A stretch of 64,000 nt of DNA from Onchidella celtica (GCA_963931925.1 OZ007570.1:63726370-63790369); one strand, 5' to 3'; numbered from the stretch's first letter, positions 1 through 12,297 are shown. Numbers and translations: made by a program. Notes: a model not told the origin generated them from the letters alone.

Positions 1-429
1 AATACACGGCATTTATAATTAATAGCGCTTCATCCCATTAGCAACCAGGCTCTATGCGCTTTACAACATTTACATTACGTAAATCACACACATTACACAG
101 GCATACTCTGGAAAAACAAAAGCTTGACGGACTTTCAGAGTGTAAAACGATGACTCTTCAGCCAAAGTCATAAAATGTTCAGTCTGTCTCAAAGAGAGAA
201 TCAGAGAAGTTCAAATCTGAGGCCCTTGAAAAAGAAAAGGATTTCTCACCCATGGTCTTGACAGACAAGTTAGAAATTTTAAACTCTTAATAACTATTTA
301 ATAAGGTTTGACACAGGGCAGTTTGCTGCTGTATTTTATCTCTAAAAAATGCTCTATTTGTAGAACAAGTCAGTTGAAGCTATGATGTGATAGTTATTTG
401 AGTGGGCAAAAGAATGATAGGCGGTCATA
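1..429. other. Non-coding sequence, nothing recognised
   Basis: AT-rich sequence with no convincing open frame, repeat or motif; it leads into the GA tract that follows. Confidence 0.6.
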
Positions 430-619
430 TAGAAATACAGAGACAGAGAGAGAGAGAGAGGGAGAATAAAAGAGAGAGAGAGAGAGGGGGAGAGTGAGCT
501 AGAGAAAGAAAGAGAACGGGCTGGGGAATGAGAATGAATCAGAGAGGATGGGTGGGGAAAGAGACATAGATAAAATGTGGGAAGAGAATGAGTGACAGAG
601 AGAGAGAGAGAGAGAGAGT
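430..619. repeat. (GA)n microsatellite, interrupted
   Basis: GA dinucleotide runs dominate 439-490 and 597-618, broken by degenerate purine-rich sequence. Open frames read through it are serine/leucine artefacts of the CT strand. Confidence 0.9.
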
Positions 620-717
620 ATTGTAAAATGATGTAATCATTAGCTGGCGTCATATTTCTATAAATATGTGTGTGTGAACAGTTTAAGCCCGTGCCTAACA
701 CAGACACCCACATACAC

Positions 718-721
718 ACTA

Positions 722-766
<45 letters not shown>
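718..766. repeat. (CT)n-(CA)n compound microsatellite
   Basis: A short CT run passes directly into a CA run, a common compound dinucleotide array. Confidence 0.9.
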
Positions 767-769
<3 letters not shown>

Positions 770-1742
770 GCATTTTATTTATCCCAGAACACCACACAGG
801 ACATCCATAATCATTCCATCATTCCATCTCTGTGCCAGTATCGTTGCCAAATCTCTAATGTCTTTACATGTATTCCCATTCAGAATCTTCCAGAACATTC
901 CAGGGTGGTCCTGCCTTGATCGATTTCCACAGAGTGTTTTAGAGATATTGATGAATTAGGGGCGTCCAGATTTGCACTTTTTTTTTTTTCTCTCCTATCC
1001 TTGTTTTTGGCTGAATAGCCCAGGTTGTTTTTTTTCTTCTGTTCTTTCTGTTGTGAAATGAAAAACATGGAGGAGAGGTGTAGGGAGAGGCAGGAACCGC
1101 GAGAGGTGGGTGTGGGGGGGGGGGGGTGATGAGGTAGGAGATTCGTGCAAGATATGACGGACGCGCTGTATGATGGAACAAATACCTTGCCAAATGACGA
1201 GGAAGATGGGGTGGGGTTGTTGTTTTTTTGGGGGGGAGGGGGGGGGGGCTTCCAATGTCCATTTTTTAATTGATTGCGTGGTTATGCTGATGGTAGGCCT
1301 ATCTCTTTATTATATCCTCCCAAATGTCGTCTTTGTTGTGCATGATTTGTAAAATTCAGTAAATTAAACGTCGTATTTAAAGGCGTATCTTAAGAAAATA
1401 AATGAAACGAAACTATGAAAAAATGAATAAATAAAATTAATATTCAGTGTTTGTTTTTGTTTTGTTTTAAATGCATTTCCGTGTCTTCCCTGCTTAAGTT
1501 CACATAAATTTGTTATTAAATTTCTGCCCTTTTCAATTCCGTTTTTTTCGGTCTCCTGTTGTTTGTTACGGCGTCACAGGTGACAGCAAAAACACCAAAC
1601 TGGCAATCAGTGAACTTGGTAACTTGAAATTCGAGAAAGGCCACACAAATATGAAATAATTTTTTTTTTAAACAACATCAAAATAAATAAAGCCGACCCT
1701 CTAGAACCGGTGACAGTTAACTTCTCCCTTGAAGCTTGCCCA
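767..1742. other. Non-coding, homopolymer-rich
   Basis: No gene is recognisable. Poly-T runs and two long G runs (1114-1126 and 1238-1248) stand out. Short overlapping frames here are low-complexity artefacts. Confidence 0.6.
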
Positions 1743-2030
1743 AACAGCCCTTTTGAGAGCTAACAGACAGCCCTTTGAAGGTTAACAGACAGCCCTTTTG
1801 AGGTCTAACAAACAGCCGAGAGCTAATAAAATGCCCTTTTAAGAGCTAAAAAAGGCCCACTTGTAAACAGACAGCCCTTTTAAGGTTTAAAAACATTTAA
1901 AGGCTTAAAGAGGTCCTTTTGAGGCTTAACAATCAGCCTGTCTTGGGTCTAAGAAACAACCTTTTATAGGGTTAATAAACAGCCGTTTCGAGCGTTAAGA
2001 AACAACCTTTTTGAGGGTTAACCAACAGCG
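1743..2030. repeat. Degenerate minisatellite, ~22-30 bp unit
   Basis: About ten diverged copies of a unit resembling ACAGCCCTTTTGAGGGTTAA follow one another. The first copies start at about 1744, 1767, 1789 and 1812, a period of 22-23 bp. Later copies are longer and more diverged. The scatter of substitutions indicates an old array. Confidence 0.75.
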
Positions 2031-3482
2031 CAGTAACCAACGTCGAAAATGGCAGAGCGAGAGAAATGAAATGAAACAATACAAGAAACCGGAAGGAAAA
2101 TGCAACAACAATAAGAACAGCAATATATGCAAATGCCTAGAACAGTGATCGTCCAAAAACAATATCTCCAGCCCCGGCAGTATTTGACAGTCATATCATG
2201 ATTCGAATGTCCAATGTAAATTTTATACAAATTGTGAGGCATGATGTGTGTACATTGTACTATACTGGTCAGTAAACTGTGATAAACTTTGGCGTGGCAG
2301 GAAGTAAATAACATACAGACGTGCAAAGTCAACATCCTAATATCATTGTAAACGAGACGCCCGGGCACCAAATTTAAACTTTTTCCGCCACTATTTTTAC
2401 AGTTTTCCAATTTCCAATTTACAGAATTTGCACTCACCCACAAAGCTGGGCATGCAGCGCGTGATGATCGTAGCAGGAAAACTTATAAAGTAAAACAATT
2501 CGTTTCATCGGAGAACAGGACGGCACAGGAGGGGTGCTGCACGATCACTGGTTTTGCACTGCCACCTAGCGGCGAATGCATTGGAGACAATTACAATGAC
2601 GTTTGTTTTTGCTTCCAAAGCCGAATAGAGAAATAATGCGGAGTTGTCTTTACTGTTGCAGCTGTAACCCATATAACTTAAATCACCGTGGGACACTTCT
2701 GGTTATTCTGATTTCTTTCAGTTGTGGTGGCACTGTCACAGAATCGTATTATTTATTTATCATAATTATAGCAAACATTCTTTTCATGCAATGCGCCATA
2801 GGCCACGCCTCTGATCAGTCCATTGCAATGTGCACGGAAATGTTCTAAGCGCGAAGAAGACAATGTTTTATCTAAAGCTAGTGTCTTTGGTCTGATATAC
2901 ACCCCCCCCCCCGCCCCCGCCCCCCCCCCCCCAATAAAAAGTTATAACACATCGTGGACAAATAAACTTTGAAACAATACAAGTATTCATGAAGTTTCCT
3001 TTTTCTCGGAGAGGGCTGGGGGGGGGGGGGGGGGTGGGGTGGAATATCAGGTATGTTCAGTTTTTTTCACACAATAATATGTGAGTAGATTCCACCCATG
3101 AATGATGGTGGAGAGGTGAGCTATCTGAATAAACATTTGGCCCGATGTAGGCTGGATAAAGACAATAATATTATAATATCCGTAAACTGTTTGCTTTGTA
3201 TTTTGGACAGAATATTATTGACTAACGCAGAAAGCACATTCATATGGTGACACAGTCCTTGACATCTGTGGGCCGTGCATAAAGTACGTTCGCTAGGAGG
3301 GAGGGTGGGGTGGATGTTGTGGATTATTCCTGCTTATGAAAAGCGTACATGGTGAGGAGCATTTTCGTACGTTTTTCAATTATGGTGATAAATTAAAGAG
3401 TCTGATGTGTTTAGGTCTCTACCTAAGGAGGTTCTCTCCCCTTGTCACATACACCTCACTTTTCTTCTTTTACTTTTTCTTG
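2031..3482. other. Non-coding; long C and G homopolymers
   Basis: No gene recognised. C runs at 2902-2912 and 2920-2932 and a G run at 3018-3034 are the only strong features. Confidence 0.6.
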
Positions 3483-4172
3483 TTGTGCCAGGGATTCGTT
3501 TTTAGAATTTTGCCCTGGCTGCGGCCTGTTGTGCCAGGGATTCGTTTTTAGAATTTTGCCCTGGCTGCGGCCTGTTGTGCCAGGGATTCGTTTTTAGAAT
3601 TTTGCCCTGGCTGCGGCCTGTTGTGCCAGGGATTCGTTTTTAGAATTTTGCCCTGGCTGCGGCCTGTTGTGCCAGGGATTCGTTTTTAGAATTTTGCCCT
3701 GGCTGCGGCCTGTTGTGCCAGGGATTCGTTTTTAGAATTTTGCCCTGGCTGCGGCCTGTTGTGCCAGGGATTCGTTTTTAGAATTTTGCCCTGGCTGCGG
3801 CCTGTTGTGCCAGGGATTCGTTTTTAGAATTTTGCCCTGGCTGCGGCCTGTTGTGCCAGGGATTCGTTTTTAGAATTTTGCCCTGGCTGCGGCCTGTTGT
3901 GCCAGGGATTCGTTTTTAGAATTTTGCCCTGGCTGCGGCCTGTTGTGCCAGGGATTCGTTTTTAGAATTTTGCCCTGGCTGCGGCCTGTTGTGGCAGGGA
4001 TTCGTTTTTAGAATTTTGCCCTGGCTGCGGCCTGTTGTGGCAGGGATTCGTTTTTAGAATTTTGCCCTGGCTGCGGCCTGTTGTGCCAGGGATTCGTTTT
4101 TAGAATTTTGCCCTGGCTGCGGCCTGTTGTGGCAGGGATTCGTTTTTAGAATTTTGCCCTGGCTGCGGCCTG
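3483..4172 (-). repeat. 46-bp minisatellite, 15 copies, derived from a SINE
   Basis: Exactly 15 tandem units of 46 bp span 690 bp. By eye the first eleven are identical; units 12, 13 and 15 carry one C-to-G change near the unit start. On the minus strand the unit reads on directly from the SINE body at 4173-4397. It matches the segment that other copies of this SINE carry just after their conserved body (a GCAGGC-AACAGGCCGC stretch followed by GGCAAAATT). Each unit holds GCCAGGG and, about 20 bp later, CCCTGGC, so each could fold into a 7-bp-stem hairpin. Near-zero divergence implies recent expansion or homogenisation. Confidence 0.93.
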
Positions 4173-4397
4173 TTGTGCCTGCTCTTTTCGATTTCCAACT
4201 GCCGATGTATCTTTAACATACGGACCCTCCGAATTTATGGTCCTTATCCGAGAAAACTAGGTGCTCGATCCTACCTACCATAGGATCAGGGACAGGAAAA
4301 TATTATGAAAAAATCCCAAAATTCCTGCACCGACCGGGATTTGAACCCGGTATCTTCGGCATGAGAGACGAGCACCTTGCCTCTAGGCCACTTGGTC
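4173..4397 (-). mobile_element. tRNA-derived SINE, copy A
   Basis: Read on the minus strand, a tRNA-like head carries an A box (TGGCCTAGAGG, complement of 4380-4390) and a B box (GGTTCAAATCC, complement of 4337-4347), spaced as in a pol III promoter. It continues into a body shared with copies near 21.2, 27.1 and 41.6 kb (GATCGAGCACCTAG, TTCTCGGATAAGGAC, GGCAGTTGGAAATCG). The end distal to the head is replaced by the 46-bp array. The head resembles a tRNA but is not a free tRNA gene because the SINE body follows it. Confidence 0.88.
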
Positions 4398-6784
4398 CAC
4401 GTAAGAGTTTGATGTTATTATGTAGGTACTATTTAGAACAAACTAAATGATACGAATCCCCAAAATGAATGTAACCCAATGTATCAAATAAAACAGCCAA
4501 ACAATCCGTACAAAATATCACTTGAAGGAAAACATAGAGGCCTTTAAAAAATGACCATTGCTCGAACAAAGAGGAAAAGGGTAGGTGGAGCCAAGCATGT
4601 AGAGAGCGTACTGGAAGGGGTGGGAGGTGTCAATCAGAATGGACACATCCTTTGATGATGGGTCATATGGTGGACAGCACAAAGAGCTCTAAACAAACAT
4701 CGAGTTTGATGCAGCACAAATCAAAGACTCGGCAAGTTTGGGAAAGATGAAGACTTTTACACGCATGATCAGCCAAGTTCACATGTCGGCACGCACGGAA
4801 CCCTTTCAATCTCTAATGAAATTAATCTATTATTGGAATTGATATGAAACTCAATTGTCTCTAATGGCTCTATGTTATTATCGATATCATGCTACGCTGA
4901 ATCCCTTGACCACACGTGATGATTACAAAGATTTGGTATTATTTAATGTGCAGTGATCTCAAATGTAGTTCTATCAGAATTACACAATTTCTTAAATGAA
5001 TGACGTGTTTGCCATAATTATAGCAGTAATTACGCCTATTGTGCTTGATCAGATTCGGTGTGACTTTGAAATTAATGTAACAAATCTAAACGCTGTTAAG
5101 TAGATAAATGATTTGTTTTTTATTAAGATGTTTACATTACACTAGCACTTCGGCCCCAGTTTTTAAACAAGCAGAATAGCCAAGTCAAGGCCGGTCTTAT
5201 AAAAAATCATTTTATCAAGCTTTCTTGCGTACTGTCATTGATTCCCATGATTATATACGCCGTGACAATTTAATACTGCACCGTAAAGGACCGCCGGACT
5301 GAACACAGATAACACCGGAAAGAGTAGCCATTTTAACAAAATACGGACAGCAAAAGCCAGGGATATTACATCATAAAACACGGCGTGGAAAAGGTAGGAA
5401 TCAACTTCGAAAATTGTCATCACTGAATATAACACGTTTATAATACCAACAATTTCATCCGTCCATCTCAACTACATTTTAAAATAAATTTAGGTGGAAG
5501 TCGCACATTTCTAGGTTTTGTGTGGTCATCTTCGGCGTCTCGGGTAACTTTAAATTTCAATTCTCTCTTATTTATAATGATCTTGATTCTTACAGCAATG
5601 GAGCGATTGCATGGCGTTTTGTTTTACCTTCATTCACCGAGCACCTGGTTCTCTTACACGTTGGATTTTCATTATATTTATGGTCATTTGGTCTACGTGC
5701 AATGTTGCAATATCCTCTTGTTTCTTTGTTGTGGGTTTTTTTTTAAATTAATTCTTTTATATTAGTATAACCATCTTAGTTCAAGTACATCTGACTTCAG
5801 TGACCTTCATATTTTAATGTATTTGAATATTACGTGAATATTTAATGCCTTTGAAAAGATTCTTAATCGTGGGTGGATATGTCTGCTTAACATAGCAATA
5901 TCGGTAAGGCTCACTCTTTAGGAGGAAATATATGTTGGCTTTTACAATAACTGGTGGTCATAAAACATTTATATTGTCTTCATCGTGTATGGCCACTTTT
6001 TTTTTTTTAACAAATATGAAATTGATATGCATATTGCTATTACTCCAGCTGTTGCTAGTTTATTGAACAAGAATGTATTTGTTTATGTTATTGGCTCTCG
6101 ACAAAGGAAGATATCTATACAAGTCTGCGTGAAACTGTTCATTCAGTCAATAACATTCTGTATTATACAGAGAAAACAGTTTTGTTAAGATAATTTGAAA
6201 TTACATCAACAAAACCGTGTGTGAAGTTGGTCGATCGTACTGCGTGTCAAAACTGGGTAAACAACGTCACACTTCATGAGGAGGTGGGTAAACATCCTGT
6301 CATCTCTAGACCAAGAGTGATCGTGCTATTAAGCGATCAGTGGATTTTTGAGTGAAGAAGACATGGTTGGTTGTGTATAATATTTTGCGAATCTTTTAGT
6401 TAGTGGGGCATCATGTTAAGCCCGCAATGGCACAGACAACTGCTGGCAAACAAGAAGTGCCCACCATAATTTCCTATACTCCCTAAGTAGACCCCGGAAG
6501 ACCCTATCATACTAAGCCCTGTCTGGTGCAATTAGCTTCTGCCATTATTTCTCGGCAACAACTTACTGGCTGTGGCGTTCTGAGCTGGTTATGATAACCC
6601 CTTCTATAGGGGTATTTTTATGGTGAACGTGCGGCTCGGCAATTTGCTGGGTTTACTGAAAGGTGCAATCTGGCAAAACTGGCATGAGACATATTCGGAA
6701 GTTTCTTCAAACTAGGAAAATCATGAATAGCCAACATGTGTTGAAGGCATGGCCAAAGACCTCTTTCAGTCACTTCTGGACACC
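4398..6784. other. Non-coding, nothing recognised
   Basis: AT-rich unique-looking sequence. Open frames are short, overlap each other and resemble no family I know. A small ACCCC/GGGGT hairpin lies near 6596-6612. Confidence 0.55.
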
Positions 6785-7039
6785 TCGCGAGTTTAGTTCT
6801 TGTTTGTACCAACACCACTTTTTGCACAACTGAGAAATTCGACGTTAGGCGCTTGTGGCTGTAGTATTATTATAATGAGTTAGAATAAATCGGAACAGTG
6901 ACACAACCTGATAAGTGCCACAACCATTTTAAACAAGACTTAGCGTCAGAGCGTGCATTTGTCACACCTCATCTACATACTAAAAGATCTCCAGTTTTTC
7001 AGACAGTGGAGATAGAACAAACAAGAACTAAGGTCGCGA
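6785..7039. mobile_element. Non-autonomous element with 23-bp terminal inverted repeats
   Basis: The left end (6785-6807) and the reverse complement of the right end (7017-7039) match at 21 of 23 positions, sharing TCGCGA and TTAGTTCTTGTTTGT. The 255 bp between have no coding capacity. A second, right-truncated copy lies at 54796-54967. No clear target duplication was found, so the superfamily is unassigned. Confidence 0.75.
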
Positions 7040-7702
7040 CTTATACGTTAGGACCTATCGCCATATTTCTGAGGTGAAACAGTTCTAGCAGAGCTGCAGT
7101 AGATATCCTTTTCCGCAGTGGCAAAAATAACAATATAATAGCAACGCGAGAATAGCGAACAGTCATGTTGCGATCCGATTGATCAAATTACACTAAATGA
7201 TTTATCCGCACAAACCCGGATATCCTCCTGTCCGCCCACTGTTTTTCTGATTCAAGTGTATATTTGATATAAGTACATTAAATTACCATTTTTCACTACT
7301 GTATAATTTATCATCCCAAAGACGATATTTGAGAAATGACATTGTTTTCTATTACATCAAAAATAAGCGATTGTTGACCTTCTTAGTACAGAATAGTACT
7401 TTCGGTGCATCTTTTTGCATTCATCACTGTCACAGATTTGACACATAAATAATATTGATGGAAATTAAGTATTACTGCACTCTGTGACCTACAAACACAT
7501 CCACACGCACACACTATAAACACTGAATTAAAAACCCCTGAAGAATCTCAGCAAACTGAATTAACCCTTACAGAGACACGGGCATGGTGTTCTGTTTGGC
7601 TTTGCTTTTTATGATAGTATAATTCACACCGTTTTCTAGGTTCTATTTGGGAAATGGAAGTACTTAGTTGCCGTTCGTTATGAATAACTTTCTGTACTTA
7701 GT
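7040..7702. other. Non-coding, nothing recognised
   Basis: AT-rich sequence without recognisable genes or repeats. Confidence 0.55.
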
Positions 7703-7898
7703 ATAACCTTCTGACTGTCAGGAAGGAGTGACTGTGTCCCACCCAGGGTATTTGATCAGGAAACTTTAATCTTAGTTCCTAAGGCTGTTTTTGATTTAAA
7801 AACCTCAATACAATATACATTTCTGGAAAGCCCATTTAATTGTCCCTGACAATAAACAAAACACCACTTGAACTATTTCATTACAGTAGTAGGATTAA
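7703..7898. mobile_element. TTAA-flanked MITE (piggyBac-like), diverged copy
   Basis: The right end reads ACAGTAGTAGGA followed by TTAA. The left end reads ATAACCTTCTGACTGTCAGG, a decayed form of the TTAACCCTNNTACTGTCAGG end seen at 36676. The 16-nt string ACTGTCAGGAAGGAGT is identical in both copies, and further short blocks align in the same order. A TTAA target and CCC-type ends are the piggyBac hallmark; assignment is by these features only. Confidence 0.5.
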
Positions 7899-9769
7899 TT
7901 GTTTACGTTTCTGTTGTATAAAAGCAATTTGTCTAAAACTACGGTCAGTTAGTACCTGTTTGATCTCTGGATGAAATGCAAAGTTTGCACCGTGTTCTTT
8001 GCACACGGTAATGACTTTTAGAGGTGCTGGGGGGAAGAACTAATTCAAAATAAGATGGACTTGAAAGGGCATTTGTAGTAAGAGATAATGTACCGAATGA
8101 TGGTCTATGGGGCAGAAGATGTTGTAGAATTTACCAGATAAATAAGGTTTTGACAATAAGCAAGGGAAAAAAAAAAAGAAACGAAAGAAAGCTTGTATGT
8201 ATCCATGGAAACAAGGTCGTGGCTTTAGACGTACTAATAGATTAGGATTATAATAATTAAGAAAATATTGTATTTAAATTATTATTTTCAGATTTTAACT
8301 TCCAGGATGACGATGGGTGTCGTACTGCAGATACTTTTCATTCGGTATTTTTCAGCCATGTTTGATAAATTAGTTTAGAGTTAGAGTAAAGATCTAACAG
8401 CCATACATTTACTCTTAACTGAAAGTCCACAGGACTGTTTAGAAACACCATGTGGTAGATATTGACCCCAGATGTCTGAATGCACCACTTAATAGTGATA
8501 ACCTGTGCCATAACATAATGTGTTCTTTACTCGTTACTTCAGACCTGGACATGGAGAGAACTCTTTGACTGATTCTCAGAGACATCCTGGACCAAGACAG
8601 GACTGACCTGGCATCGGTGAAGATATAGTGTGCTACAGTAACAGAGTCCAGACTGGTCATTTTCTGATGAGTATACAAGTATACTACTGTGTTTCATAAG
8701 TTATGTGAAAGTTCACGCTGAGGACTTTTTTATGAACCAAAAGGACACAATCTCATACACAGTTACACTAAACCGAACAGTGTCATTACGGAAGTGAACA
8801 TTTTACAAAAACAGTGCTGTGCCTTCAGTATTTATCATGGTGTCACAGTGTGGAATTTGATAGAGTCTTTCCATGCACAGGAACAATAATCATGATCAAT
8901 TTCCAGACGCCCAGATAATAACACCGAAGTCAGGATTATGTTGTTGTCAACTTTCTGGACATCTGAGTGTCTGAAGATCTACAGGGGAGAATCATTTACT
9001 GCTGGAACATTAACAGACTGACATCGAGAGAGGCCAAGAAAGGGCTTTTTGGTGATGATATACATGGCATAATGTGTCATTTACCGAAGAACTCTTCGTT
9101 CTTCTAAGTTTTGTTTACACATACTAATCACTTCAAAATGTTATTGTCTTTTTGTTGCCTTACATATTAAATTTCTGAATGTCTTTGTTTAAAAATATCA
9201 CCTGGCACGACAAAATCATACTGACACTAATGAAAACAGGCGACCAGTCATAAAAAACGTAATATTTTGGTGAATCACATCACCAGATGTGCTAATAATG
9301 AATTATTCAAATAATGAACAAACGAGCCATTCTAATATTTCTGTTTAAGCGTTTGTCTTGGTTGCAGCTGATTCTAGTTTGTCATACCTAACCCTGTCCA
9401 TGATGAGACTGGTTGAATTCTGAGGAAATGTCATGCTCGGAGTTGGAAATTTAATTAATACCAAGACATGACATGATCAACCAGCCAATCAGAATCCAGT
9501 ATTAACAGGGTAGGGTGAACTCTGACTGTAGGTGTCGTTGAGATTTATTCATGTTCACATTTCTTCCACCATCCCCCCTACGAAGGTGTTTTAGCTTTGT
9601 TGAACCATTAAGTGAAATAAGACTCTGGTCCAGCACCGATAGAATGATTTACACCACGGATTCAAACAACCAGGGCAGCAGTGTTGACTATCGTCGATTC
9701 ATTTACTCAGATCTTCAGGGGAAACATTGCTGAGCTGAACTTCATTTGAAACAGCCTGTCCACCAAACC
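7899..9769. other. Upstream region and probable 5' UTR of the receptor gene
   Basis: No other gene is recognisable. The last few hundred bases probably include the 5' untranslated leader of the receptor exon. An open frame ending at 9733 is either an upstream ORF or chance. No TATA box or initiator can be assigned with confidence. Confidence 0.45.
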
Positions 9770-10109
9770 ATGATGGACACCCAGCCTGTTGCGTTCACCC
9801 TCTTGGAGGATATCCTGACCAACATGTCCACTGGTAAATTCAACTGGACCAGCTTCGATCTGTTGGGGTTCAACACTTCTCTGCAGAGCGACGAGGTGGG
9901 TCAGATACTCAGAGATATCATGGGTGCCAAACGCAAGGACATTCGGACAGTTGTGCCCATTACTGTGGTTTACAGTGTCATTTTCCTGACGGGTGTGATA
10001 GGGAACATTTGTACGTGTATTGTCATCGCCAGAAATGCCTACATGCGTACGGTGACCAACTACTATCTGTTCAGCCTTGCCGTGTCCGATGTGCTCACAC
10101 TGTTAGTGG
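9770..10109 (+). CDS. Neuropeptide GPCR, first coding exon (neuromedin U / pyrokinin / PBAN receptor-like)
   Basis: The exon encodes the first 113 residues of a rhodopsin-class G-protein-coupled receptor expected at the plasma membrane, coupling a peptide ligand to G proteins. The extracellular N-terminus has three N-glycosylation sequons (N18, N25, N35). TM1 spans about residues 61-85 with the class-A GN pair (78-79). A basic first intracellular loop with RNAYMRT follows, then TM2 with [11 protein letters not shown], whose D107 is the conserved TM2 aspartate. The stretch CTCIVIARN...[12 protein letters not shown] is characteristic of the neuromedin U/pyrokinin/capa receptor group; in molluscs the small cardioactive peptide receptor belongs to this clade (family knowledge, not tested here). 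Two adjacent ATGs start the frame (9770 and 9773); the second has the better context. The reading ends in phase 1 after LLV plus the first base of a glycine codon. TM3-TM7 were not found in the window. Confidence 0.87.
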
Positions 10110-10115
10110 GTGAGT
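10110..10115 (+). promoter_or_regulatory. Splice donor GTGAGT
   Basis: A perfect GTGAGT follows the exon at a point where related receptors continue with G-L/M-P after TM2. The in-frame stop just downstream agrees with the exon ending here. Confidence 0.85.
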
Positions 10116-12297
10116 AATTTGGTTTGTTTTGTCCTGGTTATAGTGATTCACAGTAACATAACATTTTTTATTTTTTTTTGCATCCATATATGAATATTGT
10201 TGTTTTTTTCCGTACCTTCCAATCCACTTATATGATATTGTTCTCTCTACTCAGTGTTCAAAGTGTGTTCTTTTTAAACAATAATGTAGATAGTTTTGGG
10301 TGAAGTTCCCGGTCCTTTTGTCACCATTATCGGCCCTAAAATTGGTGTTCGTTAATGTTACTCCACAGATCTTTTTTTTTTCAAATTAGCTCATGAACTT
10401 TTTGGGATACACCTATTTTTAAGCTTACAGGTTACAAAGGTGTTTGAAAAAAATTTGAGAAAAATTCAATTTTCGGATCTTCGAAGCTCTCTCTCTCTCT
10501 CTCTTTTTTTTTTTTTCTTTTTTTCTGTGCCTCTCTCTTTTTCTCTGTCTCTATTTTTGAATAAAACTTACTTATTTATCTGTTTCCAATTATCGACTAT
10601 TCATTCATTGATTCATACATCCATTATCAGTTTATCTTGTCATCTACTAATACATTTACTCGTTCGCGCACAGTCTCAAGTGAAATGATGTGAGACGACA
10701 AAGATTGTAATGTCTAACATTGCAGAAAACCACGAGCTCCCACTCATACTAACTTGCTAATTATCATAAAAACCACAGAAAAACTGTGGGGTCGCAGCAG
10801 GGCTATAAGCAAAGTCAAAATTGCTGCATCTACTCCTGTGCCACCCTTTACTTTTATGTGGAATAATCCTGGAAATGGAGCCCAGACAAAGAAACTATGA
10901 AGTCTGACTAATAACTCACTTTATACAACAATGGCTCGCCTTTTATCATCAGGACATCCTATTTTGCTTTCCCAGTAATCATCAGAAAACTCTCAACCTA
11001 CAGGCCCCACTGCGACCAGCAGGCTATTTCTGATGAAATTCGCTTTATTTCTGTTTTTCTGCCTTTTTTTTTTCGTTTTGATTCATTTTTATGATTGGAA
11101 TATTCAATTTGACCAGACAATATTTTAACTTTTCTCTCCCATCGAGCCATGTAAACATTATCAATCAACAAGCGTCTAGACATTGCACAATATTGCATAG
11201 CAAGCCCAGATTTTAAAGGAAAATGGTGTCAAGGGGGCCTCAATTCCGCCAGTTTGGGCAACACTTTTAGAGAATATTCAATTTTTAAAATTCGTATAGT
11301 TACACAAAATTTAGGCACGAAACAACTGAAGCCGCTACCTATTCCTGCGTTTAGACATCGAGAGTGTGTGGTCAGCTTGGCCTCCGACATACTGTGATGG
11401 TTCTTTGAGGTTAAGCCCATGCTGACGACCAGTTTAATATCAGTGGTGATATTTGCGTGAGTTTTAGGCCTAAATACATTGTCTCTGTATCACCCAAGCT
11501 AAGGCCCGTGGCACGGTTGAACATTTTATCCTCTTTTGACTTTCGTTTATACCGTTCAAAAATGCACGACGGAATCGCCAAATTTTACTCACAAAATCTA
11601 GCCTGATACTGGTATTTTTGGACGTTGAACTACGAAAAACTGAGCTTGCCAAATTTTTTAATTTTTTTTTTTTTTTTGCCCTAGAATTAAAGGATTTGGA
11701 TAAAAAAAACAAAAAAAACACGAAAAAAGGCCCATAAAAACTCATGGTTTTAAACGTATGAAGCCCTGACCACTTTCCCAAGACACAAAGTAACGAGACC
11801 AATCAATTCGTCATATTCCGTCCGTCAACTTGCGTGCGCACCATCGATGTCAGCAATGCAAAAATTGGCACCACATCCCTTCATAACTGGCCGAGAAAGA
11901 GTACTACTCACCGTATTTATACGCGCGCAATATGTGGACGTATAGTAGGAGAAGGAATGGTTCGTGTTGGTGTTCTGTGTCTCGGCACTTTCCAACGCCA
12001 CTGAGACATTTATAAGTCGATGGTGCATTGTGGAGAATCGGATTCTTAGGAAGTTGCGCCGGAAATTCACAAACTTCACAACGTTATGTAGTCCGTCTAA
12101 TTGCGTTTTAGAATAATTTGTCCAAAAAATGCCTCTCCAAAAACCTAACTTATTCCAATACGATTAGTCTCCAAATGTCTCATGACTGTACTTTGAAATC
12201 CCCACCCCCCCCCCCTTTTTTTTTTGAAAGGGTGAGAGCAAAGCCCAGCCCCATAACCTGTTAACAAATTAAAACGAAAGATAATATTGTCGTCTGA
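10116..12297. other. Probable intron sequence
   Basis: No exon recognised. It includes a CT/T-rich tract (10491-10556), the dispersed repeat at 10774-10822, poly-T and poly-A stretches (11650-11730) and a C run (12205-12215). Lysine/serine-rich frames here are not gene-like. Confidence 0.5.
10774..10822 (+). repeat. Dispersed 49-bp repeat, copy 1
   Basis: Matches 62803-62851 at 46 of 49 positions. It opens with a small hairpin (CACAG-AAAAA-CTGTG) and continues GGGGTCGCAGCA. In the second copy it abuts a foldback element, so this is probably the detached end of such an element. Confidence 0.7.

Noticed and set aside
3483-4172. Regular repeats resembling a CRISPR array
   Set aside because: The 46-bp units are back to back with no unique spacers, and the sequence is from a eukaryote. 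It is a minisatellite.
4330-4397. Stand-alone tRNA gene on the minus strand
   Set aside because: A and B boxes are present, but the sequence runs straight into the body shared with three other SINE copies, so it is a SINE head.
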